This document shows positions 25,189 to 33,333 of a stretch of DNA of 64,000 nucleotides, one piece after another. Numbering within the stretch: the stretch's first letter is position 1; the number at the start of each line of letters is the position of its first letter. The notes below the pieces were generated by a model. The model saw nothing but the letters and a program-made list of their open reading frames with translations, was not told the origin of the DNA and made no database searches. Source of the DNA: Streptomyces candidus (GTDB lineage: Bacteria; Actinomycetota; Actinomycetes; Streptomycetales; Streptomycetaceae); the NCBI RefSeq assembly GCF_014207445.1, contig NZ_JACHEM010000015.1, forward strand, positions 62,001-126,000. The letters run 5' to 3'. A program made the position numbers and the translations under genes.

Positions 25189-26078
25189 AGGAGCCGCTCC
25201 GCGTCGTCCAGCGCCAGCCGGGCGGCCGCGATGCGGTCCCGGACGTCGAACCGGTCGGGCGGGTCCTCATCCCGGGCACACCGCTGCGGCTCCGGCGGCC
25301 CGCAGTCGGTCTTCGCCACCGGCAGATCGTCCCGGGCCTGCTCCAGGGAGTTGATGACGACGCCGATCAACAGGTTCACCAGGAGGAAGGAGCTGAGAAG
25401 CACGTACGTGCCGTAGTACGCGAGCGACCAGGGGGAGATCAGCAGCCCGGCGTGCACCGCCTCGCCCAGCCCGTCGAGCGACATGAGGATGAACAGGGTG
25501 ACCACCGCCCGCCCGAGCGACCCGTAGTGCTCGGGATCGGAGGCCGCGAAGCAGAGCCAGCCCACCATCGCGTACACGTAGATCAGCAGCGCGCCGACCA
25601 TCACGAAACTCACGGTCCCCGGCAGGCACTTCCCCAGGGCGGTGACGATCACCCGCAGCTGCGGCAGAAAGCGTGCGGTGCGCAGCACCCGCGGGAGCCG
25701 CAACAGTCGCAGCAGCGTGCTGTTGTCCCCGGTCACGGGGAGGAACGCGAGGAGGACCACCGCCGCGTCGAAGACGTTCCACGGATTGCGGAAGAAGTCC
25801 GCGGGCCGGTCGGCGTGCGCGGCCAGCCGCAGCAGCGACTCGGCCGCGAACAGCGCGAGGAAGAGGTGCTCCAGCAGGGCGAGCGGTTCCTGCCAGCGTT
25901 CCGCCAGACCCGGGTACGTCTCCACGCCGAGGAGTACGGCGTTGGCGAGGATCGCGGTCATCACCAGGACCGGGAAGCCGCGTGCGTCGACCAGCCGGCC
26001 GGCCCTCCCGGCCAGCGCCCGCCGTCTGCCCGCGCGCACTGCGGGGGAGCCGTGAATACCGCGATGCAAGAGGTTCAT
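25161..26078 (-). CDS. Voltage-gated-type ion transport protein
   Basis: A 305-residue single-subunit 6-TM channel of the bacterial voltage-gated cation channel fold. S1 is about 35-55 and S2 about 68-88. S3 contains NPWNVFDAAVVLLAF. S4 is about 121-147, with basic residues Arg124, 127, 130, 133 and 136 at every third position. S5 is about 152-178, the pore loop about 188-206, and S6 about 219-246 ends in NLLIGVVINSLEQA. The pore has MSLDGLGE where NaChBac has TLESWAS, so ion selectivity is unclear. It probably assembles as a tetramer. ATG at 26078 begins MNLLHRG. It shares strand with the osmoprotectant ATPase upstream (158 nt gap). Confidence 0.85.
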   Translation of the reverse strand: MNLLHRGIHGSPAVRAGRRRALAGRAGRLVDARGFPVLVMTAILANAVLLGVETYPGLAERWQEPLALLEHLFLALFAAESLLRLAAHADRPADFFRNPWNVFDAAVVLLAFLPVTGDNSTLLRLLRLPRVLRTARFLPQLRVIVTALGKCLPGTVSFVMVGALLIYVYAMVGWLCFAASDPEHYGSLGRAVVTLFILMSLDGLGEAVHAGLLISPWSLAYYGTYVLLSSFLLVNLLIGVVINSLEQARDDLPVAKTDCGPPEPQRCARDEDPPDRFDVRDRIAAARLALDDAERLLQISPLDSR

Positions 26079-26236
26079 GAGGTCGAGTCCACCCGGCGTG
26101 AGGTAAGCGGATGACGAACGTTGACCGCAGCCCTGTCCGTGCACCACAGCGATCACACCGGACTCAGCGGTTCTCACCGGGGAAGAGGACCGGGCGTACG
26201 TCTGTACGGCCCGGCCCGTCGCGCTGCCGTGCGCGT

Positions 26237-27400
26237 CTACGCGTCCGCGACCGAGTCGAATTCCACCTGGTCGCGCTGGACGCCCTGCTGGTCCGCGTCG
26301 ACCGAACGCCGCAGCGCCTCGTGCAGTTTCCCCGGGGTCAGCACGCCGACCAGGCGCGCCCCGTCGAGCACCGCCACCCACCCGGCGTCCCACTGGAGCA
26401 TCTCGCTGAACGCGTGCTTGAGGGGCGCCCCCACCGGAATCCAGGCGTCCATCCGGCGGGCCAGGTCGCCGACGGTGCCCGTGGGGCCCGCGAGCGCCAG
26501 ATCGTCGGCGGCCACCCAGCCGTGCAGTGCGCCGTCCTCGTCCAGCACGACCGCCCAGCGGGCCCCCTCCGTACGCAGCCGGGCGGCGGCCGGGGCCACC
26601 TGCTCGTCGAGCCGTACCCGCGGCGGGTCCTCCAGGTCGTCCTGTTCGACGGTGGTCACCGACAACCTCTTGAGGCCGCGGTCCGCGCCGACGAACTGCG
26701 CCACATAAGGGGTGGCGGGTGCGCCCAGCACGGCGGCGGGGGAGTCGAACTGCTCGATGCGGCCCTGCCCGTACACCGCGATCCGGTCGCCCATCCGTAC
26801 CGCCTCCTCGATGTCGTGCGTGACGAGCAGGACGGTCTTGCGGACGGTGGACTGGAGGGTCAGGAACTCGTCCTGGAGCCGTTCGCGGGCCACCGGGTCG
26901 ACAGCGCCGAAGGGTTCGTCCATGAGGAGGACCGGGGGGTCTGCGGCCAGGGCGCGGGCGACGCCGACGCGCTGGCGCTGGCCGCCGGAGAGCTGGGCCG
27001 GGTAGCGGGGGCCGTAGACCTTCGGGTCGAGGCCGACCAGGTCGAGGAGTTCGGCGGCGCGCGCACGGGCCCTGTCCTTCTTCCAGCCCGTCAGGAGGGG
27101 CACGGTGGCGGTGTTGTCGAGGATCGTGCGGTGCGGGAAGAGGCCGACCTGCTGGATGACGTACCCGATGCGCCGCCGCAGTTCGACCGGGTCGGCGCCG
27201 GCGATGTCCTCGCCGTCCATCAGGATCCGGCCCGACGAGGGCTGGATGAGCCGGTTCACCATCATCATGGTGGTCGTCTTGCCGCACCCCGAGGGCCCCA
27301 CCAGCGTGACCAGCTCGCCCTCGGCCACCTCGAAGGACAGGTCGTCGACGGCCGTGGTGCCGTCCGGGTACACCTTGCTGACCTGCTCGAACCGGATCAT
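26237..27400 (-). CDS. Osmoprotectant ABC transporter ATP-binding protein with CBS domains (OpuCA/ProV-like)
   Basis: A 387-residue ATPase with Walker A GPSGCGKTT (35-43), QVGLFPHRT, signature LSGGQRQRVG, Walker B VLLMDEPFGAVD and THDIEEAV. Residues about 245-375 form a CBS pair (WAVVLDEDGALHGWVAADDL and GWVAVLDGARLVGVLTPGKL) that in OpuA senses ionic strength. It energises the two permeases encoded convergently at 22911-24253, an unusual split of one transporter across strands. ATG at 27400 follows TAGCGT (27407-27412) by six bases, the leaderless pattern. Confidence 0.93.
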   Translation of the reverse strand: MIRFEQVSKVYPDGTTAVDDLSFEVAEGELVTLVGPSGCGKTTTMMMVNRLIQPSSGRILMDGEDIAGADPVELRRRIGYVIQQVGLFPHRTILDNTATVPLLTGWKKDRARARAAELLDLVGLDPKVYGPRYPAQLSGGQRQRVGVARALAADPPVLLMDEPFGAVDPVARERLQDEFLTLQSTVRKTVLLVTHDIEEAVRMGDRIAVYGQGRIEQFDSPAAVLGAPATPYVAQFVGADRGLKRLSVTTVEQDDLEDPPRVRLDEQVAPAAARLRTEGARWAVVLDEDGALHGWVAADDLALAGPTGTVGDLARRMDAWIPVGAPLKHAFSEMLQWDAGWVAVLDGARLVGVLTPGKLHEALRRSVDADQQGVQRDQVEFDSVADA

Positions 27401-27579
27401 GCACACACGCTAGGAGCGGCCGGGTCGGCACGCACACGGGCCGGGACTGTCCGGGTGGAGGCGCGGCGACCCGGATTCCGGTCCCGGGGTCCGGGGTCCG
27501 GGGTCCGGGAAGGACCGCCCCACAGGGGTGTGCTGAACTGGACGACGAAGACCGCCGCAGCACAGAAGCAGGAGCAGGA

Positions 27580-28878
27580 GTGAGCAGCTACCGTCAGCCC
27601 GGCACGGTGTGCACCGACCACCGCTTCACCGTCCCCCTCGACCACGCACACCCCTCCGGCGAACAGATCGAGCTGTACGCGCGCGAGGTGGTGGCCGCGG
27701 GCCGGGCGGCCGACGACCTCCCCTGGCTGCTCTACCTCGAAGGCGGACCCGGGTTCGGCGCCCGCCGCTTCGTCGGACGGCAGGCGTGGCTGGGCAGGGC
27801 GCTGAAGGAGTTCCGCGTCCTGCTCCTCGACCAGCGCGGCACCGGCCTGTCCACCCCGGCCAACCGGCAGACCCTGCCGCTGCGCGGCGGACCCGCCGAA
27901 CAGGCCGCGTACCTCGCGCACTTCCGTGCCGACTCCATCGTCCGCGACTGCGAAACCCTGCGTCCCCTGCTGACCGGCGGCGCTCCCTGGACCGTGCTCG
28001 GCCAGAGCTTCGGCGGGTTCTGCGCCACGCACTATCTGTCCACCGCCCCCGAGGGCCTGAACACGGTCCTGATCACCGGCGGCCTGCCCTCCCTCCACGC
28101 GCGCGTGGACGACGTGTACCGGGCCGCCTACCCCCGCATGGAACGCAAGGTCGCCGCGCACTACGCGCGCTACCCGCAGGACGTCGCCCGCGCGCGGGAC
28201 GTCGCCGCCCACCTGGCCGCGGACAGGACCGTCACGCCCAACGGCTACATCCTCACCCCGGAGGCCTTCCAGTCCCTCGGCATCGTCCTGGGCGGCTCGG
28301 ACGGCACCCACCAGCTCCACCACCTCCTGGAGAACGCCTTCGTGCGCACACCGCGGGGACCGGAGCTCTCCGACAGCTTCCTGGAGGCCGTCCAGTCCGC
28401 CCTGTCCTTCGCCGGACATCCCCTGTACGCGCTGCTGCACGAGTCCATCTACGGGCAGAGGCACGAACCCACCGCATGGGGTGCGGAGCGGGTGCGCGCC
28501 GAGTTCCCCCGCTTCGACGCCGGTGCCGCGCTCGCCGGGAGCGGACCGCTGCTGTTCACCGGCGAGACCGTCCACCCCTGGCACTTCGACTGCGACCCGG
28601 CGCTGCGCCCGCTGCGCGAGAGCGCCGAACTGCTCGCCGCCCGCACCGACTGGCCGCCGCTCTACGACCAGGCCCGGCTCGCCGCCAACGAGGTGCCGGT
28701 CGCGGCCGCCGTCTACCACGACGACATGTACGTCGACACCGAGCACTCCCTCGCCACCGCGCGCTCCGTCCGGGGACTGCGGACCTGGGTCACCGACGAG
28801 TTCGAGCACGACGGACTGCGGGCCGGCGGGCCGCGCGTACTGGACCGGCTGCTGGCGCTGGCCCGCGGCGAGGTCTGA
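27580..28878 (+). CDS. Proline iminopeptidase-like alpha/beta hydrolase (S33 family)
   Basis: A 432-residue peptidase-fold protein. The N-terminal FTVPLDHAHPSGEQIELYAREVVA and LLYLEGGPGFGARR (oxyanion region) match the prolyl aminopeptidase family. LLLDQRGTGLSTP is a diagnostic phrase and the nucleophile elbow is GQSFGGF (Ser143). The catalytic His lies in FEHDGLRAGG near the C-terminus. It would release N-terminal proline or a similar residue from small peptides in the cytoplasm. GTG start with GGAGCAGGA upstream. It is divergent from the osmoprotectant ATPase, and proline release could feed osmoadaptation, though that link is speculative. Confidence 0.9.
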   Translation: MSSYRQPGTVCTDHRFTVPLDHAHPSGEQIELYAREVVAAGRAADDLPWLLYLEGGPGFGARRFVGRQAWLGRALKEFRVLLLDQRGTGLSTPANRQTLPLRGGPAEQAAYLAHFRADSIVRDCETLRPLLTGGAPWTVLGQSFGGFCATHYLSTAPEGLNTVLITGGLPSLHARVDDVYRAAYPRMERKVAAHYARYPQDVARARDVAAHLAADRTVTPNGYILTPEAFQSLGIVLGGSDGTHQLHHLLENAFVRTPRGPELSDSFLEAVQSALSFAGHPLYALLHESIYGQRHEPTAWGAERVRAEFPRFDAGAALAGSGPLLFTGETVHPWHFDCDPALRPLRESAELLAARTDWPPLYDQARLAANEVPVAAAVYHDDMYVDTEHSLATARSVRGLRTWVTDEFEHDGLRAGGPRVLDRLLALARGEV

Positions 28879-28956
28879 GAGTGCCGGGGAACGGAGGCGC
28901 CAACTCCGTTTCCCCACGGCCGCGTCGGTGTCGGCGGCGGCGCCTATCCTGCCCGT

Positions 28957-29703
28957 ATGACGACAGAATCGGCCTTCGCTCAGCTTCAGCCCATGCCGGA
29001 CGACTGGCAGCGCGCCCTGGCCGTCGTCGCGCATCCGGACGACCTGGAGTACGGGTGCGCGGCGGCCGTCGCCGCGTGGACCGACGGTGGCCGCGAGGTG
29101 ACGTACGTCCTGGCCACCCGCGGCGAGGCGGGCATCGACACGCTGGATCCCGCCAAGTGCGGTCCGCTGCGCGAGCAGGAGCAACGGGCCAGTGCCGCGG
29201 TCGTCGGTGTGCGGGAGGTCGAGTTCCTCGGCCACCGCGACGGCGTGATCGAGTACGGTCCCGCGCTGCGGCGGGACATCGCCGCCGCCATCCGCAAGTA
29301 CCGGCCCGAACTCGTCATCACCCTCAACCACCGCGACACCTGGGGCACCCATGCCTGGAACACTCCGGACCACCTCGCCGTCGGCCGCGCCACCCTGGAC
29401 GCGGCGGGCGACGCCGGGAACCGCTGGATCTTCCCGGAGCTGACGGAGCAGGGCCTTGCGCCCTGGGACGGAGTGCGCTGGGTGGCCGTCGCGGGCAGCA
29501 CCACGCCCACCCACGCCGTCGACGCGCGGCCGGGCCTCGAACGCTCGGTGCGGTCGCTGCTCGAACACCGCGCGTACATCGAGGCGTTGACCGACGAGGA
29601 CCCCGAGCACTACTGCCGCAGTTTCCTGACCGCGAACGTCACGGCCGCCGCCGAGCGCTTCGGGGGCGTCCCGGCCGTCCCCTTCGAGGTCTTCGGCCGC
29701 TGA
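28957..29703 (+). CDS. PIG-L family deacetylase
   Basis: A 248-residue zinc-dependent N-deacetylase/amidase. The metal motif is VVAHPDDLEYG (His26, Asp28, Asp29) and the third metal ligand region is HRDTWGTHAWNTPDHLAVGRA. LATRGEAGID is another family hallmark. The actinobacterial relatives MshB and Mca act on mycothiol precursors and conjugates, but this protein is shorter and lacks obvious diagnostic residues, so the substrate is open. ATG sits six bases after TATCCT (28945-28950) with no Shine-Dalgarno, a leaderless start. Confidence 0.9.
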   Translation: MTTESAFAQLQPMPDDWQRALAVVAHPDDLEYGCAAAVAAWTDGGREVTYVLATRGEAGIDTLDPAKCGPLREQEQRASAAVVGVREVEFLGHRDGVIEYGPALRRDIAAAIRKYRPELVITLNHRDTWGTHAWNTPDHLAVGRATLDAAGDAGNRWIFPELTEQGLAPWDGVRWVAVAGSTTPTHAVDARPGLERSVRSLLEHRAYIEALTDEDPEHYCRSFLTANVTAAAERFGGVPAVPFEVFGR

Positions 29704-29729
29704 CCGGCGCTCCGTACCCGCACGGGAGC

Positions 29730-29749
29730 CGCACCGGCGCCCCGGTGCG
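29730..29749 (+). terminator. Short hairpin after PIG-L gene
   Basis: CGCACCGG (29730-29737) pairs perfectly with 29742-29749 around a four-base loop, 27 nt after the stop codon. Confidence 0.5.
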
Positions 29750-29871
29750 CGGTCCGTCCCGCGCCGCCCCGCACCCGTCCCGTACGACCGGCGCGGCATC
29801 CCCCAGCTCGGGTGGGCGATGCCGCGCCTCCTCGCGTCCGGCCGATGCGGCAGAGCCCTTCCCCCCAAGAC

Positions 29872-29888
29872 AAGCGACCGCTTAGTAT
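29872..29888 (+). promoter_or_regulatory. TetR-like palindrome overlapping a -10 box
   Basis: AAGCGACCGCTT (29872-29883) has five-base complementary arms. Its end overlaps TAGTAT (29883-29888), a good -10 hexamer, 44 bases before the acyl-CoA dehydrogenase operon. Motifs of this kind are common TetR-family operators in front of acyl-CoA metabolism genes in actinobacteria. The regulator is not encoded here. Confidence 0.55.
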
Positions 29889-29931
29889 GCGGAGGCACGG
29901 TACTGCCGACGACAGCGCGTGGAGGCCCCTG

Positions 29932-30900
29932 ATGCAGGCATGGCGAGTGCACGAGAACGGTGAGCCGGGCGAGGTGATGCGCCTGGAGGAGGTCGACCGG
30001 CCGGTGCCCGGCGACGGGCAGGTGCTGCTCAAGGTCCGTGCCGCGAACATCAACTTCCCCGACGCGCTGCTGTGCCGCGGCCAGTACCAGGTCAGGCCGC
30101 CGCTGCCGTTCACCCCCGGCGTCGAGATCTGCGGCGAGACCGGGGACGGGCGGCGCGTCCTCGCCAACCCGATGCTGCCCTACGGCGGTTTCGCCGAGTA
30201 CGTTCTCGCCGACGAGGCCGCCCTGCTGCCCGCTCCCGACTCCCTCGACGACGCGGAGGCCGCCGCTCTGCACATCGGCTACCAGACGGGCTGGTTCGGC
30301 CTGCACCGGCGTGCCCGGATCCAGCCGGGGGAGACCCTGCTGGTGCACGCGGCGGCGGGCGGCGTCGGCAGCGCCGCCGTACAGCTCGGCAAGGCCGCCG
30401 GGGCCCGGGTCATCGGCGTCGTCGGCGGACCCGAGAAGGCCGCCGTGGCACGGGGACTGGGCTGCGACCTGGTCATCGACCGACGCAGCGAGAACGTCAT
30501 CGGCGCGGTCAAGGAAGCCACCGCGGGACGCGGCGCGGACGTCGTCTACGACCCGGTCGGCGGCGACGCGTACACCCAGTCCACCAAGTGCATCGCCTTC
30601 GAGGGGCGGATCGTCGTCGTCGGCTTCGCGAGCGGCACCATCCCCGCCCCCGCACTCAACCACGCACTGGTGAAGAACTACGCCGTCCTCGGCCTGCACT
30701 GGGGCCTCTACGCCCGCAAGGACCCGGCGGCCGTCGTCGGCTGCCACACCGAACTCACCCGGCTCGCCGCCGAAGGCACCGTCAAACCGCTCGTCAGCGA
30801 ACGCGTCCCCCTCAAGGACGCCGCCGACGCGGTCCAGCGGGTCGCCGACGGGCGCAGCACCGGTCGTATCGCCGTCCTGCCCGAGGGAGCCGCCCGATGA
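29932..30900 (+). CDS. NADPH:quinone oxidoreductase family (medium-chain dehydrogenase)
   Basis: A 322-residue zinc-free medium-chain dehydrogenase/reductase. The substrate half ends at LPFTPGVEICGE. The NADPH-binding Rossmann motif AAAGGVGSAAVQLGKAAGA is near 140-155, followed by VYDPVGGDAY. Members reduce quinones or enoyl compounds, including enoyl-CoA. It is the first gene of an operon with two acyl-CoA dehydrogenases (ATGA overlap with the next), which favours an acyl-CoA-linked role. ATG at 29932 has GTGGAGG upstream. Confidence 0.9.
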   Translation: MQAWRVHENGEPGEVMRLEEVDRPVPGDGQVLLKVRAANINFPDALLCRGQYQVRPPLPFTPGVEICGETGDGRRVLANPMLPYGGFAEYVLADEAALLPAPDSLDDAEAAALHIGYQTGWFGLHRRARIQPGETLLVHAAAGGVGSAAVQLGKAAGARVIGVVGGPEKAAVARGLGCDLVIDRRSENVIGAVKEATAGRGADVVYDPVGGDAYTQSTKCIAFEGRIVVVGFASGTIPAPALNHALVKNYAVLGLHWGLYARKDPAAVVGCHTELTRLAAEGTVKPLVSERVPLKDAADAVQRVADGRSTGRIAVLPEGAAR

Positions 30901-32078
30901 CCACCGCCGCCGACTTGCGCGCCCGTACGAAGGAACTGCTCGCCGCGCACCCGCCGGCCACCACCGAGCGCACCGCGTTCCTCAGAGCGCGCTTCGACGC
31001 GGGACTGGCCTGGGTGCACTACCCCGTCGGTCTCGGAGGGCTGGACGCGCCGCGCGGCCTGCAAGCCGTCGTCGACGCCGAACTCGGAGCGGCGGGCGCC
31101 CCCGACAACGACCCGCGCCGTATCGGCATCGGGCTCGGCATGGCCGCGCCGACCATCCTGCGGTACGGCACCGACGAGCAGAAGCGGCGTCTGCTGCGCC
31201 CCCTGTGGGTCGGCGAGGAAGTGTGGTGCCAGCTCTTCAGCGAGCCCGGCGCCGGCTCCGACCTCGCCGCGCTCGGCACCCGCGCCGTCCGCGACGGCGA
31301 CCACTGGGTCGTCGACGGGCAGAAGGTGTGGACGTCCAGCGCACACGTCGCCCGGTGGGCGATCCTCGTCGCCCGCACCGACCCCGACCAGCCCAAACAC
31401 CGCGGGATGACGTACTTCCTGTGCGACATGACCGACCCCGGCGTGGACGTGCGGCCGCTGCGGCAGATCACCGGCGAGGCCGAGTTCAACGAGGTCTTCC
31501 TCAGCGGCGTGCGCATCCCCGACAGCATGCGGCTCGGAGAGGTGGGGGAGGGCTGGAAGGTCGCCCAGACCACTCTCATGAACGAGCGCGTCTCCATCGG
31601 GGGATCCCGTATCCCGCGCGAGGGCGGCATGATCGGCACGGTCGCCAGAACCTGGCGGGAACGGCCCGAACTGCGCACCCGCGACACCCACCAGCGCCTG
31701 CTGGAACTGTGGGTGGACGCCGAGGTGGCCCGTCTCACCGGCGAACGGCTGCGCCAGCAGCTCGTCGCGGGGCACCCCGGGCCCGAGGGCTCCGGCATGA
31801 AGCTCGCCTTCGCCCGCCTCAACCAGGAGATCAGCTCGCTGGAGGTCGAACTGCTGGGCGACGAGGGGCTGCTGTACGACGACTGGACCCTGCGCCGCCC
31901 GGACAAGGTCGACTTCACCGGGCGCGAGGCCGGGTACCGCTACCTGCGCTCCAAGGGCAACTCCATCGAGGGCGGCACCTCCGAGGTGCTGCTGAACATC
32001 GTCGCCGAGCGGGTCCTGGGCCTGCCCTCGGAACCCCGCACCGACAAGGACGTCGCCTGGAAGGACCTCGCCCGATGA
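30897..32078 (+). CDS. Acyl-CoA dehydrogenase
   Basis: A 393-residue FAD-dependent acyl-CoA dehydrogenase of the large, FadE-like subgroup. Visible motifs are EVWCQLFSEPGAGSDLAALGTRA (substrate/FAD loop), DGQKVWTSSAH, LNERVSIGG and the C-terminal LRSKGNSIEGGTSEVLLNIVAERVLGLP. The catalytic base is not obvious from motif reading alone. It probably forms a heteromer with the next gene product, as paired FadE proteins in actinobacteria (for example sterol side-chain degradation) do. Overlaps of four bases at both ends show translational coupling. Confidence 0.92.
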   Translation: MTTAADLRARTKELLAAHPPATTERTAFLRARFDAGLAWVHYPVGLGGLDAPRGLQAVVDAELGAAGAPDNDPRRIGIGLGMAAPTILRYGTDEQKRRLLRPLWVGEEVWCQLFSEPGAGSDLAALGTRAVRDGDHWVVDGQKVWTSSAHVARWAILVARTDPDQPKHRGMTYFLCDMTDPGVDVRPLRQITGEAEFNEVFLSGVRIPDSMRLGEVGEGWKVAQTTLMNERVSIGGSRIPREGGMIGTVARTWRERPELRTRDTHQRLLELWVDAEVARLTGERLRQQLVAGHPGPEGSGMKLAFARLNQEISSLEVELLGDEGLLYDDWTLRRPDKVDFTGREAGYRYLRSKGNSIEGGTSEVLLNIVAERVLGLPSEPRTDKDVAWKDLAR

Positions 32079-33199
32079 ATCCGACGACCGAACCGCACCA
32101 GGCCGACCTTCTCTACTCCGAGGCGGAGGAGGACCTGCGCGCCGCCGTGCGCGCCCTGCTCACCGACCGCAACGACCCCGCCCGGGTCGCCGTCCGCGCC
32201 GAGGAGGGCGCGCCGTACGACGCCGGGCTGTGGAAGGCGCTCGCCGCCGACATGGGCGTCGCCGGCCTGCTCGTACCGGAGGAACTCGGCGGGCAGGGGG
32301 CCTCGCACCGCGAAGCGGCGGTCGTACTGGAGGAGCTGGGGCGGGCCATCGCCCCCGCGCCGTACCTCACCAGCGCGGTCGTGGCCACCGAAGTGCTCCT
32401 CGCCTGCGGTACGGGCGGCTCCGCGGCGTCCTCGCTGCTCGGCGACCTTGCGTCGGGGCGGCGCACCGCCGCGCTCGTCGTCCCGTTCGCCACCGGCCCG
32501 GAGGCCCTCCGGCTGCCCGGCGGTACCGCCTGCATGGTCACCGCGGTCGCGGACGCCGCGACCGCCGACGTGCTGCTCGTACCGAGCACCGCGGGCCTGT
32601 ACGCCGTCGAGCGGGCCGAGGCGGGGGTGGACGTCGCCCCCCTGGTGCCGTTCGACCTCACCCGCCCGCTCGCCACGGTCACCCTCACCGAGGAGGCCGC
32701 GGCCGCCGCGACACCGCTTGCCGGTGCCGAAACCGCCCTGGCGGCCGTACGGCAGGGCCTGACCGCCGGCGCCGGGCTCCTGGCCTCGGAGCAGCTCGGC
32801 CTCGCCGAATGGTGCCTGGAGGAGACCGTCCGCTACACGAAGGAACGGCACCAGTTCAACCGGCCCGTCGGCTCCTTCCAGGCGCTCAAACACCGCATGG
32901 CACAGCTGTGGCTGGAGGTGGTCTCCGCCCGTGCGGCCGCCCGCAACGCCGCCGACTCGCTGGCCGCGGGCAGCCCGGACGCGCCCCTGGCCGCGGCGCT
33001 CGCCCAGGCGTACTGCGCCAGGGTCGCCGTCCACGCGGCGGAGGAGTGCGTACAGCTGCACGGCGGCATCGGCATGACCTGGGAGCATCCGGCACACCTG
33101 TACCTCAAGCGGGCCAAGGCCGACTCGATCGCACTCGGGGCCCCGGGCGCGCACCGGGAGACAGTGGGCAGGCTGGCGGGGCTTCCCACCCCCGCCTGA
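32075..33199 (+). CDS. Acyl-CoA dehydrogenase, second subunit type
   Basis: A 374-residue acyl-CoA dehydrogenase more divergent than its neighbour. The N-terminal helical domain has MGVAGLLVPEELGGQGASHREAAVVLEELG. The middle beta domain is short and lacks a clear SEPGAGSD motif. The C-terminal helices hold ERHQFNRPVGSFQALKHRMAQLW and QLHGGIGMTWEHPAHLYLKRAKAD. One subunit with a reduced FAD loop is typical of heterotetrameric acyl-CoA dehydrogenases. It is the last gene of the operon, followed by a strong terminator. Confidence 0.92.
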   Translation: MNPTTEPHQADLLYSEAEEDLRAAVRALLTDRNDPARVAVRAEEGAPYDAGLWKALAADMGVAGLLVPEELGGQGASHREAAVVLEELGRAIAPAPYLTSAVVATEVLLACGTGGSAASSLLGDLASGRRTAALVVPFATGPEALRLPGGTACMVTAVADAATADVLLVPSTAGLYAVERAEAGVDVAPLVPFDLTRPLATVTLTEEAAAAATPLAGAETALAAVRQGLTAGAGLLASEQLGLAEWCLEETVRYTKERHQFNRPVGSFQALKHRMAQLWLEVVSARAAARNAADSLAAGSPDAPLAAALAQAYCARVAVHAAEECVQLHGGIGMTWEHPAHLYLKRAKADSIALGAPGAHRETVGRLAGLPTPA

Positions 33200-33213
33200 C
33201 CTTGTGACCTGCG

Positions 33214-33248
33214 GCGCTGTCCCGCCCCCCGGAGGGGCGGGGCAGCGC
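33214..33248 (+). terminator. Strong hairpin terminator after acyl-CoA dehydrogenase operon
   Basis: Arms of 15 bases (33214-33228 and 33234-33248) pair with a single G-U wobble around a five-base loop. Confidence 0.85.
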
Positions 33249-33268
33249 TCACCCCTTTACATGCTGTT

Positions 33269-33299
33269 TAATGCACGCATTAATGCATGCGGTTTGCAA
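33269..33299 (+). promoter_or_regulatory. AT-rich control region with Nur-like box upstream of ABC importer
   Basis: In a very GC-rich window this stretch is strikingly AT-rich. TAATGC-AC-GCATTA (33269-33282) is a perfect six-base inverted repeat. ATGCAT-N5-TTGCAA (33283-33299) matches the published Streptomyces Nur consensus tTGCaa-N5-ttGCAA at most positions. Nur is the nickel-responsive Fur-family repressor. The site is about 35 bases before the substrate-binding gene, where it would block transcription. Confidence 0.5.
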
Positions 33300-33333
33300 T
33301 AACAGTTGATCTTTATTAGGGGTGTGGGGAGTC

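Noticed and set aside
27483..27508. GGTCCGG short tandem copies as a regulatory array
   Set aside because: Only about three copies of a GC-rich heptamer, which is easily chance in this composition.
29812..29931. In-frame upstream start for the quinone oxidoreductase
   Set aside because: The extension would cover the TetR-like operator and the -10 box, while ATG at 29932 has GTGGAGG upstream.
27397..30747. A 1116-codon open frame on the minus strand
   Set aside because: It lies antisense to four well-supported genes, has no Shine-Dalgarno and its composition is that of a reverse-frame shadow in high-GC DNA.
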